Assembly: GCA_009733775.1 (NCBI GenBank)
Contig: WOGZ01000012.1
Coordinates: 186,001 to 250,000 of the forward strand
Direction of reading: 5' to 3'
From: Alectoria sarmentosa
Taxonomy: Eukaryota; Ascomycota; Lecanoromycetes; Lecanorales; Parmeliaceae
Length of the DNA stretch: 64,000 bases
Under the pieces are notes generated by a model. The model searched no databases, had not been told where the DNA came from, and saw nothing but the letters and a program-made list of their open reading frames with translations. The translations under genes and the position numbers were made by a program. The number at the start of each line of letters is the position of its first letter. Position 1 is the stretch's first letter. This document shows, one piece after another, positions 54,086-64,000 of the stretch.

Positions 54086-55956
54086 ATGTTGGCGCGAGTT
54101 GCTGGACGCTCTCTGCGCTCCTGCCGGACACCAGCGCCCCCAATTCAAGTTCCCATATCGTACCTCAAATCTCGGACCTACGCCAAAAACAACAAGCCCA
54201 AAAGACCTTTCGAGAATAGGGCGCCTACCACCCCCAACCCTACGACTTCATTCAATGCTCCAAGTTCCAGTGAGTCGGCGGTGGGTGTCACAGGAAAACA
54301 AGCTGGCTATCCTGCTTCCCAGAGCAGCAGTCAGTCTGAATTCCCTGATACCTCGAAGCTTCCGGAAGAATACGATGCTATCATGAGCTCAAGATCCGAC
54401 AATCAACCATCTATACCTCAGGAAACCTTTGGCCCAACCTCTACGAACTCCGCAGAATCATATCCTCATCCTGATGACTCCAAACTCCAAGATGATTTCG
54501 GTACATCCGCGCCAGTTGATGGCAACACCTCTCCTCAATCCACCTCTTCATATGCCATAGACCCCGCCGAAGCTCGAAGTCAACAGCAGCCACAAGAAAC
54601 AACTCGACCTCTACCCGACCTGACACAAGGTATACCATCTACTCTGGACGCAGAAATGGAGTCCTCCGCCAAGGCAGACCCAGCAAGTCTAAACGTCACA
54701 GAAGATCCATCGCAGCCCGGCGGTGGTAGTGGTGGAGACCTACCAAAAGAAGCTTACATATCGTCGATAGAGAGGCGGCGGAATCGGTACGCGTCTTGGG
54801 CCGTTGCTACCATGGCAGGATTCCTTGTTACCGGCGGCGTCTATTTGGGAAGGAATTGGGAATCGGAAGAAGACGAAAAGAAACACCCTGATGCGCCGTC
54901 AGGATGGGGGTTTATCCTGTTCTGGAACCGGGTGAAAGCGCGTTGGAGAGGCTCGTTGGACTACTACACCGAACCTGCTTTCCCAAAGCTACTACCGGAC
55001 ACGGATCCTGCATGGGAAAGACCATATACGCTTGTGATAAGCTTGGAAGACATGTTAGTTCACAGCGAGTGGACGCGAGAACATGGGTGGAGGATGGCAA
55101 AAAGACCGGGTGTTGATTACTTCCTACGATATCTGAGCCAGTATTACGAGCTGGTCATTTTCACAAGTGTGTCGTCAATGATCGGACATCCTGTAATACA
55201 GAAGCTGGACCCCTACAGGATTGTGATGTGGCCTCTATTCCGGGAAGCTACGAAGTATCAGAGCGGAGAGTATATAAAGGTGAGATCTGCATCTGTCTCA
55301 GATCAGAGGCAAAGCTGACATCTCTTCAGGATCTCTCATTTCTAAATCGCGATCTCAGTAAGATTATCATGCTTGACACCGTTCCAGCGCATGCAAAACT
55401 CCAACCTGAAAACGCAGTCATACTACCAAAATGGAAAGGCGACCTCCAAGACAAGGAGCTCGTCTCATATATTCCTTTCCTCGAGTTCATCGCCACTTTT
55501 GACTCACGCGACACACGGCAAGTTCTCAAATCCTACGAAGGGACACACATCCCCTCGGAATTCGCCCGGCGGGAAGCCAAGGTTAGAGAAAAGCTTCAAA
55601 AAGAAAACGAGGAGGCCAGAGCCAAGCGACCGCGACGATCAGTGGGCTTCCTAGGCAACGTCTTAGGAACGAAGCCGCAAGGCGGCGGCATGGACGGCAT
55701 GGAACACAGTCTATCCGAGGGTTTCGAGCAGGGCAAGACATACCAAGACCAAGTGCGGGAGCGAGGCCAGAAGCAGTACGAGATCATGGAGAAGGAAATC
55801 CGGGAGAACGGCGAGAAATGGATAAAGGAGATGGCCGAAGAAGAAAAAAAGATGAGCGAGGAGGCGATGAAGGGCATGAAGTCGAGCATCACTGGCGTTT
55901 TTCCCTTTGGGGGACGGGGTTTTGGATCAGGCTCCGGTGAAGGGAAGCCTTCGTGA
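54086..55956 (+). CDS. TIM50: Mitochondrial import receptor subunit TIM50
   Basis: CDS is join(54086..55279,55330..55956), 606 aa. Tim50 guides presequence proteins from TOM to the TIM23 channel. The N-terminus MLARVAGRSLRSCRTPAP is Arg/Ser-rich and amphipathic, as in mitochondrial presequences. A low-complexity linker follows, then an inner-membrane TM (ASWAVATMAGFLVTGGVYLG, about 234-253). The FCP1/NIF-like domain starts at YTLVISLEDMLVHSEW (314-329) and includes KRPGVDYFLRYLSQYYELVIFTS, then DLSFLNRDLSKIIMLD after a 50-nt intron. The LEDML motif lacks the first catalytic Asp of active FCP1 phosphatases, as expected for Tim50. The Glu/Lys-rich C-terminus is a predicted helix. A downstream Met exists but would lose the presequence. 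Confidence 0.94.
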
Positions 55957-56941
55957 TTGAGAAGATTATTGCGCTTGACGCTTCATCTTTTTCTGCCTCT
56001 TGTGTGTGTGGACGGCACAAGGATTCCACTCATAGCGCCGGTTTGGATCGTGGTTTTGATTGAGCAACCTGTATAAAATATCACATTCTTATATATGTAC
56101 GGCTCAACACTCCCCATCTGCAGGCCAGCCAGTCTGCAGTGCACGGCGCGATCTGAAGATACCGTAGACTGCGTTCGATCCATTTGCCGCCAAAAAAACA
56201 CAGATACCATAGAGATGGAAAAGTCGTCCAGCGACCCCCCCCCCCCCCAATCATTCCCATTCCAGCACAGCTCAGCCGTTACTCCCGACGTTTATAAAAT
56301 ATGACGAATTTATTGTATACAGTGACCAAGACCCGCTGAAACCCTTTACATGTTCTGAAAGGAATCAAACACGTAAGTAATTAGCCAGAATGTCTTTCGA
56401 GGCCCCGCGTCTCAGTTACGGGTTGCGCAGTGGTATATTATGAGATGAAAAAGGGAGAACCATCCATGCTTGGTGGCAGAATACGCGCTAAGAGCTTACG
56501 AGACAAGTCATGGTATTATTGAGGGGATTTTCATTTCACATTGATGTTTCTTGTTGGGCGGGGGGGGGTGGTCAGGGAGTGCGAGCATAGTATCGCAGGA
56601 GATGAAGAATGAAAGCATCCCCGTATCTTCCGACATATTTGCCTGCTGGGTGTAGTACGCATGGTTCCAGATCTTTACGGGCACAGTAGCATCGAATTGG
56701 AGATGAGATCGTGTGTATAATTGGTGCATTAGATGAAAAGTAGAGTACAGGCCTTCGTCGCTCAAATCTGCCACGCCCTTTGTACATACAAATTCTCCGA
56801 TGTAAACAAGTCCCAATCCAATATCTCTCGCTCGCCTACTTTTTGTTTCTCCCCATTTCACGCCCTCGTTCGCATAGACATCCCTCCAATCAGCCGCTTA
56901 CATGGACCAACCAAATCTCCCACCCCTTTCCTCGCCCCAAT
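55957..56941. other. Convergent intergenic region
   Basis: 3' region between TIM50 (+) and the small secreted protein gene (-). It contains a long C homopolymer at about 56235 and a G run at about 56559. No gene supported. Confidence 0.5.
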
Positions 56942-57522
56942 CTAGGAGCAATACTTCAATAGGCTCACCCCTCCCACGTTGTCATTGTTCGCATCAGGTT
57001 CGCAGGAAGCATACAATCCGTACAGCGAGCCTGGCGGGTTCGACGCTGGCTTGCACTTCAGTGCTGGTGTACCGTCATCCGCGACTCCAGTGGGCAGGGT
57101 TCCGGGATAGCCTGTATAAGGTTTGCAACCGGTGAAGGTGATGTTTTCATGGCCTAAGATGGTGATGTCTTGATTGCAGTTATCGAACCCGACAGGCAGA
57201 TAGCCGAATCGGGTGCCGTCTGTACAAGGGTTGCTGTCCGAGAAGAAGGCGAGATAATTGTTCCTATTTGAGGATTGAGTCAGGGACTGGTTTCAAATAT
57301 AAGCAGGAGTGACTAGTCCAGAAGGCATCTATATGACTAGTACGAAAACGGGGTCCGCTCCGGCGTTGCAAGACATGTCCTGCAACTAACGACTTGAAAG
57401 GAAACATTCCCGTATACGTACCCGCCGGAAGAGGCGAGGGTCGCGAGGTAGATGGTTTGAAGTGCGGTGGTAAAAGGAATCAGGAAGGTAGCAAAGACGA
57501 GTTGGAGGGGGCTGATTTGCAT
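56942..57522 (-). CDS. Small secreted six-cysteine protein
   Basis: CDS is complement(join(56942..57263,57422..57522)), 140 aa. Residues 1-21 (MQISPLQLVFATFLIPFTTAL) form a signal peptide. The mature chain has six Cys in the contexts NPCTDG, DNCNQ, TGCKP, LKCKP, ASCEP and a final KYCS, consistent with three disulphides. It has one NIT glycosylation site. The 158-nt intron (GTACGT...AAATAG) joins SSGG|NNYLAFFSD in frame; unspliced, the frame stops at 57337. The size, Cys content and secretion suit an effector or surface protein. No known fold is recognised, and the product is not predicted to be an enzyme. Confidence 0.7.
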
Positions 57523-59572
57523 CTCGACAGGGTTTGATTTCGGGTTTCTTTCCGTAGTGAGATCTTGCTAGAAAGGTTTCCGATGATGGGTTTGCTGGTG
57601 GGACCAGACAACTGAATGAGACCTGGGACATGACTCCTTATGTAGTTTCTCTCGTACTCTCATTATAATTCAGTTTTGAAAGTAACGCTCGAAAGGGCAC
57701 TTCGTGGCGCCTCGTGAGCGGCGGGATTGGACCATGCTGGCCCGCCCATGGCCGGCCAGCCAGACGAGATATGCCAAGCATGATGGCTGAAGTTTAGAAC
57801 GAAATAAGCGAGTTGTGTGTCACGGACGGAATACTAAATTTTATTGAAACAAGGAAGTTATTCAAGAATGGATACGAATGACGGGCAGGGAGGTTGCCAA
57901 TTTCATGCAACATGGCGGCCCTGGTAGTCCTCCGAATGTTGCACCTACCTACTCTGGAGTCTGCCCTGGGAATTGAGCAGAGTCTTTTCGACGGGTCTGC
58001 GTTCGCGTGTTGTTGGGTGGTGCACTGGGTGTCAGGTGATGGATTTTCGTATAGGTCCAAGGGTCCTTCGCTTTCTCAATGCTCACGAAAAAGTGCATCA
58101 TGCCTGAGTTTAAGATTGACCAATCAGATCCTCAGAATCTACGAAAATTATGCTAAAACTCATCTTATTTCTTCAGCTTCGATCTAAAAACGGGATCAGC
58201 GGGTATCTATGTTTAAACAGGAAGCTGTGGAAAACTTCAAAATCTCAAAATCTATCTACTCTTTCTGATTCCTTTCGTGTATATATATGTACGAGTATAC
58301 AATAAATATGATGATGAAACGAGTTAACAGAGTTGTAGAATCAAGTATACGATTTCAAACGATTCTATAAAGACGCATTCTGATTTAATATTTCTAATTG
58401 TATGAAAAGTAAAGAATTTAATTAGCATTTCTTGAATTCTCCCGGATCCTTCGGAAGGTTTTCGTGGGCTCTAACTGAAAGGGCAGTCGAATCAAGCTCG
58501 AAGTCCAAGTATCATATATCGTATCATGATTTTGAGCTTAGGAAGACGGTCACTCCGGCAGGATCTCTCGGAGAGCCCTCGGAAAACTCCTGGAGGATCA
58601 GAGGGGCTCAGGGGGTCTGCCTTTGAAATCAATCGAATACCAGTTCGTTTCGCCAAGCTTTCCACTACTAGGAAGCCCGCGCCCCCAGCACAAACCGAAT
58701 TATTGTCATATTAAAAATCACATCGTTATAAGACCACTTTGCATATAAAATACTGCTTAGAATAACGATTTTGAGACGTAAGTTATGATTAGACTGTAGG
58801 GTATTGAATCCAGACCGCTTAGTCGCAGTAATTAATTTTAGTCGGGCCGGAGGACAAAATCAGTGGCATCAATAAAGTCTTTGAAGATTGTTTGAGTTGA
58901 TATTGAACTACAAAATAAGTGTAGTAACGAGATAGACGGATTAGATATGAAGTAGTTGGGATGTCTCATGCCTCAGTATCAGATACAATTTCCCCTTCAG
59001 CTTAGGTCAGCGATAGTGTCCCATGTTATACGATAACACAGTGTTGTAAAACCCCATTGCATATAAGATACGGTGCCAAACGAGGATCTGACGCCTAATT
59101 TAGCTGTATAACAGTATCCTATATGACAATTAATTCGGTATTCCTCTCATGGATCGGGCCATGCTGGGCGTAGGATTGATTACCCTTGCATGGCATGACC
59201 AGTCTATAACAAGGTCAAAGGCCATTCACTAAAAGGTGGGTTAAGAACCAAGGCGCCCGTAGGCCACAAGTGACACCAGTGCCTTCTTAATAGGTAATAA
59301 GTGCGAACGAAGGATCAAAAGGATGTGTGGGAGGCAAAAAGGTTTGGCGGCCAGCTCACGGTCTCCGCAGTACCGTAACTCCGTTTTCCCCCCGTCATCG
59401 TTTGGGAAATGGTGGCACAGCCAAGCCCCTTCCTGTTTCCATATGGCGCCTATTGCGACAGACATAATACGCAACCATTCAGAACTTGTTATCAGAATAT
59501 CACTCTGGTAGTTCGGCGACCACCGCTATATCGGATGTCTTAACTCTGGAGTTATAATTACCAGATTGCGGG
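57523..59572. other. AT-rich, gene-poor stretch
   Basis: No supported gene. Bases 58190-58440 are AT-rich with TATA runs. Two diverged stretches containing TTGCATATAA(A/G)ATAC occur near 58738 and 59055, about 317 bp apart, and may be a decayed repeat. Confidence 0.5.
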
Positions 59573-62500
59573 ATGGCATCAATGGAGATAAGGACCCCTG
59601 CGGGAAGCTCGTCCCTTGCAGTAGCGGAGGAAGACGAGCAAATGCAAGACACAGCTGCCGTAGCGTCTTCCATTTATACTACACATCCCTCCGATGCAGA
59701 TGAAAGCGAGGTTGAAGAATCTGCCCAAGACCAGGCCAAGGTACTCAAAAGCGTGGACAAAGGGAAAGGCAGAGATGAGAAGAAGCATGGCGTCATGTCG
59801 CTCCCAGCTGAGATTCGTGAAACGTACGCATTTCAATGGTCCGCCTGGAGCGACCAATGCTCTTGAGCTCCACATTACTGATTTGACTGCGTGACTGGCA
59901 GCATCCTCTACCTCACAGATCCCGAGACCTTCGCCTCCCTCGTCCTTGTCGACCATGCCTGGCGCTCTGCATCAGAAACGCCGCATCTCTACGCCCATCA
60001 TCTCTCACGATGCCCTTCCTTTTCTCGCTCACATAACTACGTCGGAGGGCCGTTCACGGACGATAGTCTGCCAAAGCTGAAGGGACAGTTTGCGAGGGAA
60101 GTGAAAAGGAACCTGTTTGAAGCGTATCTACAACCTCGCAGGACGCTCGTAAGTCTGGTATCTACCACTACGAGCTCTTCGGCAGCCTTTCCTGGAGGCG
60201 AAGCATTCGATTTTGCCTCCTCACCCAATGGCCATTGGGTGCTAGCTCTCTCTTCGTCCAGAATATATGTCATTGATACCGTCTCACCGAAGGTCTCCGT
60301 ACAGAGGGAACTCAAGGTTTTGCGGCGACCAGTTTCTGCAGCAATACTTGATGACGGATCAACCCTGGCCGTACTCTCAAGCGATCATCGAGTCAACGTC
60401 TACGATTTACGGCACCTGGAGGTGAAGCACTTGCGCGCCGTCTCACTAGACGAACCTCCACACGCCATAGCCTTGGCACCAAAGGGCGAAGTCCTCGCTG
60501 CGGCGTTCGATGGCGGGATTGAGCTACATTCTTTGGCCCCAAGCGCTCTAGCATCAGAACACCGGGCGGTGAAATGTGATCGGGTGGACGCCTTGAGGTT
60601 CTCCGACGATGGAACTATGCTTGTGGGGACTACAAAGAACAGCACAAATCCCAACACCGTCATCCTGTCCGCTCCTTACTACACCGAAGATCATCATCAC
60701 TTACCTGCTTCGGAGCAAATCAGTCAGCTTTGGACGTCTCAAATACTCTTCCCCAACAGTAGCCGGGATTGTAGTAACGCAGCCCTGCTACCAAATCGAT
60801 CAGATGGAGACACAAATTGGACTTTCACCTACGACAAAGTGTTTGAGAGCTTTCGGGCAGTGCGTACAGATGATTTACGGAATGGTACTACCTACTTCAC
60901 CGGTCCAAGGCTGCCCAAACGTGACGGGTCCAGGAACTCAAGAAAGAAGCTAGCGCCCTGCACGCTTCCTACTCCAAGCGATCATGGCGAGCTTGTCGCT
61001 GCAGGCTTTCTGGGCCAAGAGGTTTGGCTTTATGGTGTTCCGGAGGGCTTGGACACGTCGACCATAAACCAGACGGATGATCCAAATGCCCAAACATCCT
61101 CTTCGTCTGGACAGGGCACACCCTCGGGTGCAATCGGGAGTCCGTCGACATCTCTGACTAGAGGCGAAGCTGCGGAACTGACTAGACTGCCGAAGTGGCA
61201 GGTCTTGGTTGACAAGTACCGCAACGTGTTTGCCAAAGGTCGGCGAGTGGCTGAGATTCCTGGTGTTTCCGGGGTGTGCTGGGTTAGCCGCAAGCAGGAA
61301 AAACTAGACCCACTATCGCTCGGAGAACGACTACTTATCTTTGCGCCTGGTGGCATACCTGGCGATCCAGACTTAGAACAGGATGGCTTTGCATCTGTCG
61401 ACGGAGGCCGGCTAGTCATACTTGATTTCGATCGAACTTCTCATGATGGAATGGTTGAGGAAGTCAGATTTGAGGTTGGCAATGAGACTCCGGAGTTTTT
61501 AGAGGAAGAAGATATGGATATGGATACTGAGGTTGCGCTCGCTCGACAACGCACTGTTCGAAACTTGCCAGATCGGAGAACGACCGTAGTCGATGTGCTG
61601 GCGTCTGCACCGGAAATGCCACCGCTGCCTCCCACAGCAAATGCCATCGCAAATGTGAATGCTGCTGCAGCCGCCGCCGCCGCCGTCGGCAGTACCAGCG
61701 TGGCTACTGCCCAGGCGAGTCTACCAGAAGTTGCCAATTCCCCAGCTGACGGACTCAGCTTGGAAGAGGCTTCTGAAGTCTTTGATGGACCGTATTCTCA
61801 CACTCAACCTCGATCTCGCACCTCTCTCTATCGATCCGCTACAGCTGTAGCCGCAAACCGTGAACGTAACCCACCACGTATTATCGCCGAGGCACAAGTG
61901 GAATACAGGCGTCCAGACGGACGTGGAGAGCTGCCTCATGAAAGCGACGCTGATAATTGGGTTCCTCCGCCTCCACCGTATACTGCTGAATCAGATAGGC
62001 CTCTTCCCGAGCACCTTCGCGCTACATTGTTGCCAAGAAAACCGGAATCTTTCTCGCCATTAAGCCGATTTAGGATGACGCGCGAACAACCTCGTCGTGC
62101 CAGCACCATGTACGGTAGCCCAGCTTCTAGTGTGGCTTCACGAAGGATTAGTTCTTTTCCGGAAAGGCCCGCAATGCCAGTCAGACAACGGAGCTCAGGG
62201 GCGTCATCACCTGGTCAGCAAACCCATCGGTCGCTATCGGATACAGTCTCGCAGCGATCTAACACAGTCAGCCCATTGAGCACTGCGGACTTGTCCTTTG
62301 GCGACGAACCTAGCGAGCGTTCCGTTGTAAGTCCACAATCGCCCTCGACCTCCTCCAGTAGGAGACCCGTGTCTGCTTTCGTCGGCCTGATGAGTGGGTC
62401 GCTGCGAAGGCCCAGCACGGCTCGATCCCTGTCGCGAGTCCCTCCAATCACCGTATCAGCAGTCCCTGAACGTGTCTATGCCCAGTCTGTGTCTTTGCCG

Positions 62501-63274
62501 CCAAGTCCGACCCGCAGTGAACGACCTGGCTCGCCACTAACTTTGACTGGAGCAAATCTTCAACAGCGTCTTGAGTACCCACTACCACCTGCTCCTTCCA
62601 ATTCCAGCGTCGAGTCGCTACATCGGCGCGCCGATACGCATGACTTGTCTCCTTCGGCAGGGACTGACATGCCCTCGACACCACAGCAGCCAACCCAACG
62701 CTCTGATTTGCTAGCAAACACGGTCGCAACGGCAATGGGCCCCACCGCCCAGCAGCTTGCTAATTTGAACAACCGCTCCCGCCAAGCTCCTCCGCTTGGA
62801 GCACGTCGTCCGCTCCCTGCGGGCATCGTCGCCCCAGGAGGCTATCCCATCCCCGCACCACCTCGTGGTGCTCTGGGCGCAGCAGGAAACCCTACCTCTC
62901 CACCCAATCAAGCTCCTGCACGGTCGCTCTCAAGCAGGAATTTGTCTCTCTCTGCCAGCAACTCCTTCTCCCGCTCATCGCCTGCTCTATCGCGACCTGC
63001 GCCTCACCGTTTGGAAACGATCGAGAGTGTTTCTTCATTCATCAGCTATTCGCGTACACGCTCGAGGTCGAGAGACCTACAGATGATGGGGAGTGGAGCG
63101 CACAGAAGGAGTCGTAGCATGGGACCTGCTTTAAGGTTAGACAGGGCGCCAACTAAGAAGGGATGGTTGGCTACTAGGAAATTAAGGAGGGGAAGGAGTG
63201 AAGGACAGACTTGGGATAGTCCGGTTGGTAAGGACAGAGGGAAGGAGAAAGGGACGAAATGTGTAGTGATGTGA
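59573..63274 (+). CDS. F-box-like, beta-propeller-like protein with C-terminal CaaX box
   Basis: CDS is join(59573..59823,59902..63274), 1207 aa. An acidic leader is followed by MSLPAEIRETILYLTDPETF (75-94), an F-box-like helix pair that exists only when the 78-nt intron (GTACGC...GGCAG) is removed. Residues about 140-470 look like a divergent WD40-type propeller (VLALSSSRIYVIDT, LAVLSSDHRVNVYDLRH, LAAAFDGGIELHSLAP). From 490 to the end the chain is Ser/Pro/Arg-rich and disordered, with an Ala run (AAAAAAA) near 594. The last four residues are CVVM, a CaaX box of the farnesyl type, preceded by basic KKGW...RKLRRGR. This suggests membrane anchoring. The partner and substrate are unknown. The gene is complete. 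Confidence 0.8.
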
Positions 63275-64000
63275 TTACGTGCGTATGTGCCGAAGCTCAA
63301 AGGCGCATATTAGAGGAACGGAGTTTCAATGCCAGTGGTAAGGCTTTGTTGTGCAACCGGAGGGCGTCTGGTCTGGAACTCTATACCCTGATTGTCCACC
63401 ACTTGTATACGAACGCAATGTAAGCTTTGCTTTTCATGCGCTTAACATGTTGCTTTTACCTACGTACATCTGCAATTTCATGACAATCTCTTCACCTCAG
63501 GGCCAGCTCACCGATTCAAAGCGTGGATCTGCGGCAATCTTGCGTATGACTCGAGCAGTGACTGCTCACATCGTTCTCTGCAAGAGACCGATTTGAATCC
63601 TTCAACATCAATGGTTGATTCGCCGGCCTCCTCTGCATATGTATCGGCGATGAGAGGTTATCTCTCATGAAGATGAACACAGGGATGGACTCGTAGGTAA
63701 TTTATCCGATCTGGGTTGCGGGGCGATGTTTGTTTGTATTTACAGTATGTACCTAGTGATCAACGCCAAGGCCAATGTTTTTTTTGTGGCTGCAGGCTTG
63801 TCCGCTCTCTCCCTCTTGAAATGATCAATTACAGGTCATGATTTTGCCAAATGAAGACAAGGGAATCTTCATTCTTTACAACATCGACATCCTCAACATG
63901 TGCGCATAATGCTTTCAGGATTGGCCGGCCAACAACACTATCCATTCAACCTAACTACTAGTTTTGATTTGATCCTATGAACTGCCCATTCCCACCATGG
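63275..64000. other. 3' region of the CaaX-box gene, no further gene
   Basis: An 81-codon plus-strand frame at 63351-63596 has no motif. Nothing else is recognised to the window edge. Confidence 0.5.

Overview
The window comes from a filamentous ascomycete (Pezizomycotina). Genes are broken by 48-190 bp GT-AG introns with ctaac/ctgac-like branch sites. A fungal NACHT receptor, a HET-domain protein, a DUF6536 membrane protein and small secreted proteins sit among ordinary housekeeping genes. The species cannot be read from the sequence; a leotiomycete or dothideomycete would fit.

Layout. 1-8 kb: adenine phosphoribosyltransferase (3054-3763, +), a RidA/YjgF protein with a 14-nt microexon (4748-5330, +), a small SMP-domain protein (5708-6027, -) and a conserved fungal protein (6478-8022, -). 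8-14.9 kb: gene-poor and decayed, with relics of an MFS transporter (+) and a DUF3176 membrane protein (-). 15-20 kb: a glycine-rich-domain (GRDP-like) protein and a secreted FAD oxidoreductase. 21-30.5 kb: a SAM methyltransferase whose 5' end is interrupted by a Mutator-like non-autonomous transposon (22067-22841), an AT-rich stretch with a decayed copy, a 1197-aa NACHT receptor, and a second copy of the transposon in the opposite orientation (29367-30268). 33-35.4 kb: DUF6536 protein. 36.4-41 kb: RPD3-type histone deacetylase (-) and proteasome lid deubiquitinase RPN11 (+), divergent from a shared 355-bp promoter, then an F-box-like protein (-). 42.8-46 kb: an 11-exon, 834-aa protein of unknown function. 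47-53 kb: a small QGFQP-repeat protein, a PD-(D/E)XK-nuclease-like protein and a HET protein. 54-64 kb: TIM50, a six-cysteine small secreted protein, and a 1207-aa F-box-like/beta-propeller-like protein ending in a CaaX box.

How the genes relate. Conserved genes (APRT, RidA, HDAC, RPN11, TIM50) alternate with accessory stretches holding candidate allorecognition or immunity genes (NACHT, HET, nuclease-like) and transposons. No operon-like or secondary-metabolite cluster is evident. The most distinctive features are the transposon inserted 20 bp before the methyltransferase start, two stop-free introns whose length is a multiple of three, a GC-AG intron in RPN11, and a 44-residue tandem duplication in the NACHT protein.

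All splice models were built by eye from splice consensus, frame continuity and remembered family sequences. None is supported by transcripts or database searches.
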